NCBI GenBank assembly: GCA_052034175.1
Contig: JBPOIX010000322.1
Location: 1-14,165 of the forward strand
Length of the DNA: 14,165 nucleotides
Reading direction: 5' to 3'
Source of the DNA: UBA668 sp052034175
GTDB lineage: Bacteria > Actinomycetota > Acidimicrobiia > Acidimicrobiales > Ilumatobacteraceae
Made by a program: the position numbers and the translations under genes. Below, in pieces: positions 8,201-14,165 of the stretch. The notes beneath the pieces were generated by a model. That model worked only from the letters and a program-made list of their open reading frames with translations. It was not told the DNA's origin and ran no database searches. The number at the start of each line of letters is the position of its first letter. Position 1 is the stretch's first letter.

Positions 8201-8884
8201 ATCGTGGGCGGCGATGGTTGGGCCTACGACATCGGTGCCGGCGGCCTGGACCATGTGCTCGGCAGCGGGCGCAACGTGAACATCCTGGTGATGGACACCG
8301 AGGTCTACAGCAACACCGGCGGCCAGGCGTCGTAGGCCACCCCGCGTGGCGCGGTGGCGAAGTTCGCCGCCGGTGGCAAGGGCGGCGTGAAGAAGGACCT
8401 GGCGCTCGAAGCCACCACCTACGGCGACGTGTACGTGGCCCGCATCGCCCTCGGTGCCAGTGATGTGCAGACGGTGAAGGCCCTGCTGGAGGCGGATGCC
8501 TGGCCGGGCGTCAGCCTGGTCATCGCCTACAGCACCTGCATCGCGCACGGTTTCGACATGAACCGCTCGATGTCCCAGCAGAAGCTGGCCGTCCAGAGCG
8601 GGCACTGGCCGCTGTTCCGCTATCGCCCGGCGCCCGGCGACGATGCCCAGCCCTTCCAGCTGGACAGCGCCGAGCCGAGCGTGCCGTTCGGCGACTTCGC
8701 CCGCAGCGAGGCCCGCTTCGCGATGTTGGCCCGCTCCAACCCCGAACGTTCGGCGGAGCTGGTGGACCTGGCGCAGCAGGATGTGAACACCCGTTACGAC
8801 TACTACCGCCAGCTGGCCGGGCTGCACCGGGCGGCGCCCGGGCAGGCCGGCGATGCCACCCTGGCCGACACCGAGGAGGACTGA
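5249..8884 (+). CDS. nifJ: Pyruvate:ferredoxin (flavodoxin) oxidoreductase interrupted by one in-frame TAG
   Basis: The frame runs for 1211 codons, normal for a single-chain PFOR, but carries one amber codon at residue 1029 (8333-8335). Pyruvate, CoA and oxidised ferredoxin would give acetyl-CoA, CO2 and reduced ferredoxin. Domains in order are: N-terminal pyruvate/TPP domain with YPITP (36-40); CoA and middle domains; a 2[4Fe-4S] insert with CIDCGKCAIVC (702-712) and CTGCGVCVQSC (759-769); and the TPP domain with GDGW (988-991) and DTEVYSNTGGQ (1016-1026). The proximal-cluster ligands are Cys833, Cys836, Cys861 and, after the TAG, Cys1097. After the TAG the frame continues ATPRGAVAKFAAGGK without a gap and ends at TGA. 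A product stopped at 1028 residues would lack one cluster ligand and the C-terminal domain, so it should be inactive. The GTG at 5249 is chosen from its -10 box; the open frame extends upstream to 5195. The gene is probably co-transcribed with the DHOD-like gene 5 bases on. The call of one gene rather than two is firm; functional status is open. Confidence 0.9.
8333..8335 (+). other. In-frame amber codon at conserved Lys of PFOR
   Basis: TAG replaces the residue that follows SNTGGQAS and precedes ATPRG; known NifJ proteins have Lys here. AAG to TAG is a single-base change, and both flanks stay in frame, so no indel is involved. None of the other genes in the window uses TAG as its stop or contains it in frame. 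A 5-bp stem, GCCAC/GTGGC (8336-8340 and 8346-8350), follows directly. Confidence 0.93.
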
Positions 8885-8889
8885 CCCCG

Positions 8890-9900
8890 ATGGCCGACCT
8901 GACCACCACCACCTACCTCGGCATGCGCTTGCGCAGCCCGCTGGTGGCCTCCGCCAGCCCGCTCACCGGCAACCCGGCGATGTGGGAGCGCCTGGAGGCC
9001 GCGGGCGCGGCGGCCATCGTGCTGCCCTCGCTGTTCGAGGAGGAGATCGAGCACGAGGCCTTCGCTCGCTCGTTCGCCTTCGAGCAGGGCGCCGACATGT
9101 TCGGCGAGGCACTCAGCTACCTGCCCGACCTGCCCATGCCGGATGTCGGCCCCTCGCGCCACCTGGCTCTGGTAGAGCAGGCCCGCGAGCGGCTCTCCAT
9201 CCCGGTGATCGCCAGCCTCAACGGCACCAGCCCGGGCGGGTGGGTGCGCTACGCCCGCCACCTGGCCGAGGCCGGCGCGCACGCGATCGAACTCAACCTG
9301 TACGACATCGTGGTCGACCCGGCGATCACTTCGGCGGAGGTCGAGCAGCGCTACGTCGACCTCGTCGAGGCGGTGAAGGCGGAGATCACGGTGCCCTTGG
9401 CGGTGAAGCTCGGCCCGTGGTTCAGTGCGCTCGGCAACCTCGCGTTGCGGTTGCAGGACGCCGGGGCGGACGGCCTGGTGCTGTTCAACCGGCTGTACCA
9501 GCCCGACATCGACCTCGACTCGCTCGACGTGGTGCCGCGCCTGGTGCTCAGCACCTCCACCGAGTCCCGCCTGCCGCTGCACTGGATCGCCAACCTCTAC
9601 GGCAACGTCACGTGCTCGCTGGCGGCCACCACCGGCGCCCACGACGGAGCCGATGCGCTGAAGCTGCTGCTGGCCGGCGCCGACGTGGTGATGACCACGG
9701 CCGCGCTGCTGAAGCACGGCCCGGAGCACCTGGCGGTGATGGAGCGCTTCATCCGCGAGTGGATGCTGGACCGCGACTACGAAACCGTGGGCGAGCTGCG
9801 TGGCAGCGTCAGCCGCCGCAATGTGCCCGACCCGCAGGTGTACGAGCGGGCGAACTACTACCAGGTGCTCCACAGCTGGGTGCCCGGCTCACACCGCTGA
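8890..9900 (+). CDS. Dihydroorotate dehydrogenase-like flavoprotein
   Basis: This 336-residue TIM-barrel protein is of the DHOD family. The ATG at 8890 is preceded by GAGGAGGA (8874-8881), and only 5 bases separate it from the PFOR stop, so the two form an operon. Family features are LRSPLVASASPLTGN near the N-terminus, AVKLGPW with Lys173 at the place of the FMN-binding Lys, and LFNR (Asn200). The catalytic NxSCPN segment of true dihydroorotate dehydrogenases is replaced by NLYDI (from residue 136), so orotate binding and a role in pyrimidine synthesis are unlikely. DHOD-like genes of this kind are frequently found next to nifJ. A flavin redox partner or accessory function with PFOR is a reasonable inference, but the reaction is unknown. 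Confidence 0.85.
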   Translation: MADLTTTTYLGMRLRSPLVASASPLTGNPAMWERLEAAGAAAIVLPSLFEEEIEHEAFARSFAFEQGADMFGEALSYLPDLPMPDVGPSRHLALVEQARERLSIPVIASLNGTSPGGWVRYARHLAEAGAHAIELNLYDIVVDPAITSAEVEQRYVDLVEAVKAEITVPLAVKLGPWFSALGNLALRLQDAGADGLVLFNRLYQPDIDLDSLDVVPRLVLSTSTESRLPLHWIANLYGNVTCSLAATTGAHDGADALKLLLAGADVVMTTAALLKHGPEHLAVMERFIREWMLDRDYETVGELRGSVSRRNVPDPQVYERANYYQVLHSWVPGSHR

Positions 9901-9909
9901 CCCTCTCGA

Positions 9910-9921
9910 TAGGTTGAGGTC
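9910..9921 (+). promoter_or_regulatory. Leaderless promoter of the VIT1-type gene
   Basis: TAGGTT (9910-9915) lies 6 bases before the ATG at 9922, in the same geometry as at PFOR. GAGG (9916-9919) could instead act as a close Shine-Dalgarno on a read-through transcript from the DHOD-like gene, whose stop is 21 bases away. No convincing -35 box is seen. Confidence 0.45.
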
Positions 9922-10617
9922 ATGGCGAAACACAGCGAGGGGCACTACGCCCACCGCGTCGGTTGGTTGCGGGCGATGGTGCTCGGCGCGAACGACGGCA
10001 TCATCTCCACCGCCGCCCTGCTGCTGGGCATGGCTGCGGCGGACAGTTCCCGCTCCACCCTCCTCACGGCCGGCATGGCCGGCCTGGTGGCCGGCGCGGT
10101 CAGCATGGCGTTGGGGGAGTACGTGTCGGTGGCCTCGCAGCGGGACACGGAGCGCAGCGACATCGCCAAGGAGATCTGGGAGCTCGAACACCTGGCCGAC
10201 CACGAGTTGGACGAGCTGACCGGCATCTACCGCGGCAAGGGGTTGTCCCCGGAGCTCGCCCGGGAGGTGGCAGTGGAGCTGACCGCGCACGATGCACTGG
10301 GCACCCACCTGCGCGACGAGTTGGGCATCGAGCAGGACGACCTGGCGCGCCCCATGCAGGCCGCGGTCAGCTCGGCCATCGCCTTCGGTGTCGGTGCGGC
10401 GATCCCGCTCGTCGCCGCGTCGATCGCCGCCACCTCGGCGCGAATCATGGTGATCCTGTCGGTGTCCGTCGTGGCGTTGTTCGTGCTCGGCTACACCGGC
10501 GCACGCGCCGGCGGTGCCCCGCCCGCCCGCCCGATGGCCCGGGTCGTCCTCGGCGGCATCGCCGCGATGGGCATCACCATGCTGGTCGGCAAGTTGTTCG
10601 GCGCCGCCGTCGCCTGA
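9922..10617 (+). CDS. VIT1/CCC1-family iron or manganese transporter
   Basis: This is a 231-residue membrane protein. Five hydrophobic segments can be read at about 16-38, 46-68, 150-170, 174-194 and 205-228. Segment 1 carries GANDGI (22-27) and segment 2 AGAVSMALGEYVSV (57-70), both signatures of the family. Between segments 2 and 3 (about 72-145) is a Glu/Asp-rich helical domain, which in VIT1 proteins is cytosolic and gathers metal at the pore entrance. VIT1/CCC1 proteins move Fe2+ or Mn2+ out of the cytosol by proton exchange. In bacteria this means export or detoxification; which metal cannot be read from sequence. It follows the PFOR and DHOD-like genes by 21 bases but has a promoter-like hexamer of its own. 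Confidence 0.92.
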   Translation: MAKHSEGHYAHRVGWLRAMVLGANDGIISTAALLLGMAAADSSRSTLLTAGMAGLVAGAVSMALGEYVSVASQRDTERSDIAKEIWELEHLADHELDELTGIYRGKGLSPELAREVAVELTAHDALGTHLRDELGIEQDDLARPMQAAVSSAIAFGVGAAIPLVAASIAATSARIMVILSVSVVALFVLGYTGARAGGAPPARPMARVVLGGIAAMGITMLVGKLFGAAVA

Positions 10618-10630
10618 GGACGGCGTCATG

Positions 10631-10646
10631 GTCGAACGCGTTCGAC
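10631..10646. promoter_or_regulatory. 16-base palindrome GTCGAACGCGTTCGAC, copy 2
   Basis: This perfect palindrome lies 14 bases after the VIT1 gene stop and 78 bases before the FAD oxidoreductase start. Its first 14 bases are identical to 2537-2550. The symmetric form with a central CG suits a dimeric repressor such as a LacI-family protein, by inference only. It lies well upstream of the -10 box at 10712. Confidence 0.45.
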
Positions 10647-10711
10647 AGCGCTGCCAGGTCGCCGTCTGGATGAGGGCTACTGGCCAACCGCGTGGCAGCG
10701 GGGGTCGCGAC

Positions 10712-10723
10712 TAGCCTGGCTGG
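10712..10723 (+). promoter_or_regulatory. Leaderless promoter of the FAD oxidoreductase gene
   Basis: TAGCCT (10712-10717) is followed by 6 bases and then the GTG at 10724, matching the spacing at the PFOR and VIT1 genes. No well-spaced Shine-Dalgarno competes with it, and the -35 region is not recognisable. Confidence 0.5.
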
Positions 10724-12025
10724 GTGGCCGAACACGTAGATGTGGTTGTCATTGGCGCGGGGGTCATCGGGTCGTCGGTGGCGCTCGAGCTGGCTCGTGG
10801 CGGTCGTCGAGTCGTGGTGGTGGACAAGGCTGCGGCGCCCGGGGCCGGCTCCACGAGCTCGTCGGCGTCGATCATCCGCTTCAGCTATTCCACGCTGGAG
10901 GGTGTGTTGGCGTCGTGGGAGGCCGCGGCCATGTGGCACGACTGGTCCGGGCACCTGGGCGCGGTCGACCCGGACGGGATGGCGCGATTCGTGCGCACGG
11001 GGATGGCCGTGTTCCGCACACCCGGGGACAACACGGCGCAGATCGAACGGCTGTGGCAGGAGGTGGGCATCGCCTACGAGACGCTCGATGCCGCCGCGCT
11101 GCAGGCCCGCTACCCGGGCCTGGACGTCGGTGCCTACTTCCCGCCGAAACGCATCGACGACCCTGCATTCACCGACGATGCCGCGGCGCCATTGAGTGCC
11201 ATCCTCGAACCGGAGTCCGGCTTCATCGACGACCCGGCGTTGGCCGCTCGCAACCTGGCGTATGCGGCACGCGGGCACGGCGCCACCTTCCGCCTGCACA
11301 GCGAGGTGGTCGGCTTCGAAACCGCCGGCGGCAGGGTGGCCGGCGTACGGCTGGCCGGTGGAGAGGTGCTCAAGGCGCCCGTGGTGGTGAACGTGGCCGG
11401 GCCGCACAGCAGCCGCCTCAACCGGCTGGCGGGTGTTGCCGAGGGCATCCATCTCGCGCATCGCCCGCTACGCCAGGAGATGTTCACCGTGCAGGCCCCC
11501 GAGGCGCTGACCCTGGCGGCCGGCATGACGGCCGTGGCGGACATGGACATCGGCCAGTACCTGCGGCCGCAGGTTGGCGGTACGTGGCTGGTGGGCGGCA
11601 CCGAGCCGGCATGCGACGACCTGCACTGGGTGGACGACGCCGACACCCTCGACCCGTACCCGACCGTGGAGCAGTTCGAGGTGAGCATGATGCGCCTTGC
11701 CCGCCGCATTCCCGAGTTCGGCGTGCCGCACCAGCCGGTCGGCCTGGCCGCTCTGTACGACGTCGCGGAGGACTGGGTGCCGTTCTACGACAAGAGCGAC
11801 CTGCCCGGGTTCTTCATGGCGTGCGGCACCAGCGGCAACCAGTTCAAGAACGCCCCGATCGCCGGGCAGTTCATGGCCGCGGTCATCGACCACGAGGCCG
11901 CTGGGCACGACCACGACGAGGAGCCCGTGCAGTTCACGGGCGCACGCACCGGCCGCCCGATCAACCTCGGCGCGTTCTCCCGCCGCCGTCGCCCGGCCAT
12001 CACCAGCAACTCCGTGATGGGCTGA
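10724..12025 (+). CDS. FAD-dependent oxidoreductase, DAO / sarcosine oxidase-like
   Basis: This 433-residue protein begins at a GTG with a -10 box 6 bases upstream. The N-terminus is a Rossmann FAD-binding motif: VVVIGAGVIGSS with GAGVIG at 11-16 and the ribose-binding Asp34 in VVVVDK. GSTSSSASIIRFSY (42-55) corresponds to the FAD-contact loop of monomeric sarcosine oxidases (the Arg of the IIR type). NVAGPHS and, near the end, GFFMACGTSGNQFKNAP are the substrate-domain and C-terminal FAD motifs of this superfamily. It would oxidise a secondary or primary amine of an amino-acid derivative, passing electrons to oxygen or another acceptor. The substrate cannot be inferred. There is no signal peptide. 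It is transcribed alone or with the TetR operon downstream, which has a strong promoter of its own. Confidence 0.88.
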   Translation: MAEHVDVVVIGAGVIGSSVALELARGGRRVVVVDKAAAPGAGSTSSSASIIRFSYSTLEGVLASWEAAAMWHDWSGHLGAVDPDGMARFVRTGMAVFRTPGDNTAQIERLWQEVGIAYETLDAAALQARYPGLDVGAYFPPKRIDDPAFTDDAAAPLSAILEPESGFIDDPALAARNLAYAARGHGATFRLHSEVVGFETAGGRVAGVRLAGGEVLKAPVVVNVAGPHSSRLNRLAGVAEGIHLAHRPLRQEMFTVQAPEALTLAAGMTAVADMDIGQYLRPQVGGTWLVGGTEPACDDLHWVDDADTLDPYPTVEQFEVSMMRLARRIPEFGVPHQPVGLAALYDVAEDWVPFYDKSDLPGFFMACGTSGNQFKNAPIAGQFMAAVIDHEAAGHDHDEEPVQFTGARTGRPINLGAFSRRRRPAITSNSVMG

Positions 12026-12038
12026 ACGCACGGCCGCA

Positions 12039-12063
12039 ACTTCTGGACAGACCGTCCAGAAGT
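12039..12063. promoter_or_regulatory. TetR-type operator
   Basis: ACTTCTGGAC (12039-12048) and GTCCAGAAGT (12054-12063) are perfect 10-bp inverted arms around a 5-base spacer. The site spans the -35 box of the tetR promoter and ends 3 bases before the -10 box. Its size and position are those of a TetR-family operator, so autorepression of the tetR-ferredoxin-P450 operon is expected. Confidence 0.75.
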
Positions 12064-12072
12064 GAGTACAGT
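12044..12072 (+). promoter_or_regulatory. Promoter of the tetR-ferredoxin-P450 operon
   Basis: TGGACA (12044-12049) and TACAGT (12067-12072) are separated by 17 bases, close to the ideal housekeeping-sigma promoter. The ATG at 12081 lies 8 bases beyond the -10 box, so the transcript is leaderless or nearly so. The -35 is embedded in the inverted repeat 12039-12063. Confidence 0.7.
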
Positions 12073-12080
12073 GCCCCGCG

Positions 12081-12740
12081 ATGACCGGGGGGACCATCAC
12101 GCTGGGGCGCGCCGACGCCGGCGCCGCGGTGGCGCACGCGGATCCCCGCGTGCGCCGCACCCACCGTTCCCTGCACGACGCGATGGTGGCGCTCTGCCTC
12201 GAGGTCGGCTACCGCGCCATCACGGTGGACCAGCTGGTGGAACGCGCCGGGGTCACCCGCGCCACCTTCTACACCCACTTCCGCGACAAGGAGCACCTCC
12301 TGCTGGCCATTGCCGAGCAGGTGGTGCGCGACGTGCTGGATCGTTTCCAGCACGCCGGCACCGACCGCCTCCTGATGCTCTTCGAGGACGCCGAACGCAA
12401 CCCCGATCGCCTGCGCGTCGTGCTGCGCGGCGAGGGCGACGGCGTGGCACTGAGGACGTTCACCGCTCGGGTGGCGGCAGTCGTCGCCGAGATCGACGAC
12501 GCCGCGACGGCGAGTGGCCTCCCGCCGCTGGTGGCGGACGCCGAGCTTGCCGTGCACTCGTTCACCGGCCAGGTCGTCGAAGTCCTCCGCTGGTGGGTCG
12601 AGGCCGGTGCCACCGGGCGCGCCCGCCCGTCCAGCAGCGACGCCGCCGATCAACTGCGCCGTCTCGCACTCACCGGCCGCACTGCCGCCGGCGACCCCCG
12701 CAGATCTCCCACGCCCACCCACGAAGGAGCACCCACATGA
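12081..12740 (+). CDS. TetR/AcrR-family transcriptional regulator
   Basis: This 219-residue protein has a helix-turn-helix at about residues 46-70: AITVDQLVERAGVTRATFYT followed by HFRDKEHLL, the standard TetR signature. It is preceded by an N-terminal tail of about 24 residues that is longer than usual. The remaining helical part is the ligand-binding/dimerisation domain and is too divergent to name an inducer. The ATG at 12081 is supported by the promoter just upstream; an internal GTG at 12129 is less likely. Its stop overlaps the ferredoxin ATG (ATGA), so regulator, ferredoxin and P450 form one operon. It probably represses this operon through the inverted repeat at 12039-12063, with a P450 substrate or related lipid as inducer (inference). 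Confidence 0.92.
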   Translation: MTGGTITLGRADAGAAVAHADPRVRRTHRSLHDAMVALCLEVGYRAITVDQLVERAGVTRATFYTHFRDKEHLLLAIAEQVVRDVLDRFQHAGTDRLLMLFEDAERNPDRLRVVLRGEGDGVALRTFTARVAAVVAEIDDAATASGLPPLVADAELAVHSFTGQVVEVLRWWVEAGATGRARPSSSDAADQLRRLALTGRTAAGDPRRSPTPTHEGAPT

Positions 12741-12931
12741 AAGTCCGAGTCGACGACGGCAGCTGCCACGGCCACCAGATGTGTGCCATCGCTGCCCCCG
12801 AGGTGTTCGGCAGCGACGACTACGGCAACGCCGTGGTCCTCATCGACGGCGACATCCCCGCCGAGTTGGAAGCCAAGACCCGCCGCGCTGAGGGCAACTG
12901 CCCCGAGCGGGCGATCGTGATCGAGGAGTGA
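12737..12931 (+). CDS. CYP-type single-cluster ferredoxin
   Basis: This 64-residue protein has AAGGAGC (12723-12729) 7 bases before its ATG. The cluster motif is Cys10-x2-His13-x2-Cys16 with a distant Cys55-Pro. The second Cys of a 4Fe-4S motif is replaced by His13, as in the actinobacterial ferredoxins that sit beside P450 genes. These usually carry a 3Fe-4S (or His-ligated 4Fe-4S) cluster. The acidic remainder is typical. It should deliver electrons, received from a ferredoxin reductase encoded elsewhere, to the P450 encoded directly downstream. It overlaps tetR by 4 bases and ends 2 bases before the P450 ATG. Confidence 0.95.
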   Translation: MKVRVDDGSCHGHQMCAIAAPEVFGSDDYGNAVVLIDGDIPAELEAKTRRAEGNCPERAIVIEE

Positions 12932-12933
12932 CC

Positions 12934-14145
12934 ATGACCACCACCGACGACCCTCGCATCGACCCGCTGACGGACTACGACATCTTCGACCGGGGTTTCA
13001 TCCTCGACCCGTTCCCCGTGATGGACGAGATCCGCGAGTCCGGCTGCCCGATCGCCCACACCGACCGTTGGGGCGGCTCGTGGATGCCGACCCGGTACGA
13101 GGACATCGTGGCGATCGCCCAGGAGTACGACGTGTTCACGTCGCGCCAGATCCTGGTCACGGCGCCGCCACCGCAACAGCTGGAGAGCGCCTACGCCGCA
13201 GTGGCCGCGCCACCGATCAGCAGCGACCCCCCGGAGCACCACTGGCACCGCCGGATGATCCTGCCGTTCTTCGCCCCGCAAGCGGTGGCCAAGTACGAAC
13301 AGGGCACCCGCGACCTGTGCAACCAGCTGATCGACGAGTTCATCGCCGACGGACGCGGCGACGCGGCCGCCCAGTACGCGCAGCAGATCCCGGTGCGCGT
13401 CATCGCCACCATGCTCGGCGTACCCACCGACCTCAGCGACACGTTCACCGGGTGGGTGCGCGGCGTGCTGGAGGCAGGGCTCACCGACCCCAAGGTGCGC
13501 ATGGAGAACCGGATGGCCATCCTCGACTACTTCAAGGCGCAGATCGACGATCGTAAGGCCAACCCGCGGGAGAACGACCTGATCACGACCCTGCTGAACA
13601 GCGAGGTCGACGGGAAGAAGGTGCCCGAGGAGTATGTGCACGGGGTGTGCAACCTGATGCTCGTAGCCGGCGTGGACACCACATGGTCCGCAATCGGCGC
13701 GTCGCTGTGGCACCTGGCCCAGCACCCGGAGCATCGTCGCCAATTGCGCGACAACCCGGACCTGTGGCCGATGGCCATCGAGGAGCTGCTGCGGGCGTAC
13801 GCCCCGGTCACGATGGCCCGCCTGGTGGACCGCGACACCGAGTACGAAGGCTGCCCGATGAAGGCCGGCGACCGAGTGCTGATGTCGTTCCCCGCGGCGA
13901 ACCGCGACCCGCGCCAGTTCGACCGGCCGGACGAAGTGATCCTCGACCGCGAGCACAACCGCCATGTGGCGTTCGGCGCGGGCATCCACCGCTGCGCTGG
14001 CTCCAACCTGGCCCGGCTGGAGTTGCGCGTGGCGCTGCAGACGTTCCTCGAGCGGATCCCCGAGTTCGAGCTGGAGGACCCCGCCGCCGTCACCTGGGCG
14101 GGCGGCCAGGTGCGCGGCCCACGGGTCTGCATGGTGCGCTTCTGA
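12934..14145 (+). CDS. Cytochrome P450
   Basis: This is a 403-residue soluble bacterial P450. The ATG at 12934 is chosen because GAGGAG (12923-12928) lies 5 bases upstream; an in-frame GTG at 12928 would overlap that site. Family motifs are complete: SSDPPEHHWHR before the B-C region, I-helix oxygen-activation motif AGVDTT (245-250), K-helix EELLR with Glu284 and Arg287, and the heme loop HVAFGAGIHRCAG with the axial ligand Cys354. No membrane anchor is present. It would hydroxylate an organic substrate with O2 and electrons from the adjacent ferredoxin. The substrate is not predictable; the TetR control suggests a substrate-induced catabolic or modifying step. No ferredoxin reductase gene is in the window. 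Confidence 0.95.
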   Translation: MTTTDDPRIDPLTDYDIFDRGFILDPFPVMDEIRESGCPIAHTDRWGGSWMPTRYEDIVAIAQEYDVFTSRQILVTAPPPQQLESAYAAVAAPPISSDPPEHHWHRRMILPFFAPQAVAKYEQGTRDLCNQLIDEFIADGRGDAAAQYAQQIPVRVIATMLGVPTDLSDTFTGWVRGVLEAGLTDPKVRMENRMAILDYFKAQIDDRKANPRENDLITTLLNSEVDGKKVPEEYVHGVCNLMLVAGVDTTWSAIGASLWHLAQHPEHRRQLRDNPDLWPMAIEELLRAYAPVTMARLVDRDTEYEGCPMKAGDRVLMSFPAANRDPRQFDRPDEVILDREHNRHVAFGAGIHRCAGSNLARLELRVALQTFLERIPEFELEDPAAVTWAGGQVRGPRVCMVRF

Positions 14146-14147
14146 CG

Positions 14148-14165
14148 TAGCGTGACGACCATGAC
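14148..14165 (+). promoter_or_regulatory. Likely promoter and first codon of the next gene
   Basis: TAGCGT (14148-14153) is followed by 7 bases and an ATG at 14161, repeating the TAnnnT-to-start geometry seen at other genes here. Only the first codon and two more bases are in the window, so the gene itself cannot be identified. Confidence 0.35.

Noticed and set aside
8333..8335. Frameshift or selenocysteine as explanation of the PFOR interruption
   Set aside because: Both flanks are in the same frame with no missing residues, so there is no frameshift; selenocysteine uses UGA, not UAG.
5213..8827. 1204-codon open frame antisense to the PFOR gene
   Set aside because: It is a shadow of strong GC3 bias: composition is rich in His, Gly, Arg, Gln and Val with no recognisable motifs, while the plus strand carries a complete PFOR domain set.
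8354..8884. Independent gene starting at GTG 8354 after the amber codon
   Set aside because: It is in the same frame as the PFOR, continues its conserved sequence, begins mid-motif and has no ribosome binding site.
8890..9900. Annotation as pyrD
   Set aside because: The NxSCPN substrate/catalytic segment is missing and the neighbourhood is PFOR, not pyrimidine synthesis.
10574..11461. Minus-strand frame over the FAD oxidoreductase start
   Set aside because: It has no motif and low-complexity composition, and it overlaps a well-supported Rossmann domain on the plus strand.
12820..13989. 389-codon antisense frame over the P450
   Set aside because: It is a shadow frame; the P450 motifs on the plus strand are complete.

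Overview
The window is chromosomal DNA of a very GC-rich bacterium, with G or C at nearly all third codon positions. Eleven of the twelve complete or 3'-complete genes end in TGA and one in TAA. A wax ester/diacylglycerol acyltransferase, a TetR-ferredoxin-P450 cassette, several apparently leaderless promoters of the TAnnnT type and a vWA/FHA/PP2C signalling set all point to Actinomycetota. A full-length pyruvate:ferredoxin oxidoreductase next to a DHOD-like flavoprotein would fit the Acidimicrobiia, but that placement is inference. Genes fill almost the whole window. No gap exceeds about 215 bases, and I saw no rRNA, tRNA, CRISPR array or insertion sequence.

Layout. (1) Bases 1-2506, plus strand: a phospho-signalling set made of the C-terminal part of a PP2C Ser/Thr phosphatase, a vWA-domain protein and a zinc-ribbon/FHA protein. 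The last two overlap by 4 bases. (2) Bases 2507-2689: a convergent gap with a 21-bp perfect inverted repeat and a short palindrome. (3) Bases 2690-5036, minus strand: a dye-decolorizing (DyP) peroxidase followed by a WS/DGAT-family acyltransferase. (4) Bases 5037-5248: a divergent promoter region. (5) Bases 5249-10617, plus strand: nifJ-type pyruvate:ferredoxin oxidoreductase (PFOR), a DHOD-like flavoprotein and a VIT1/CCC1-type iron/manganese transporter. (6) Bases 10724-12025: an FAD-dependent oxidoreductase of the DAO/sarcosine oxidase class. (7) Bases 12081-14145: a TetR regulator, a CYP-type ferredoxin and a cytochrome P450 in a tight, overlapping operon behind a near-ideal promoter whose -35 box lies inside a perfect TetR-style operator.

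The most striking observation is a single in-frame TAG (8333-8335) in the PFOR gene. It sits exactly where the family has the conserved Lys of the SNTGGQ-x-S-K-A-T-P motif of the TPP domain. The reading frame continues intact for 183 more codons, including the last Cys ligand of the proximal 4Fe-4S cluster. It is therefore a point nonsense change (recent mutation or sequence error) or a recoded amber codon, not a decayed gene.

The second theme is promoter architecture. At four complete genes, and at a probable gene start at the right edge, a TAnnnT hexamer lies 6-8 bases before the start codon, which implies leaderless mRNAs. A 14-base palindromic word also recurs in two separate intergenic gaps.
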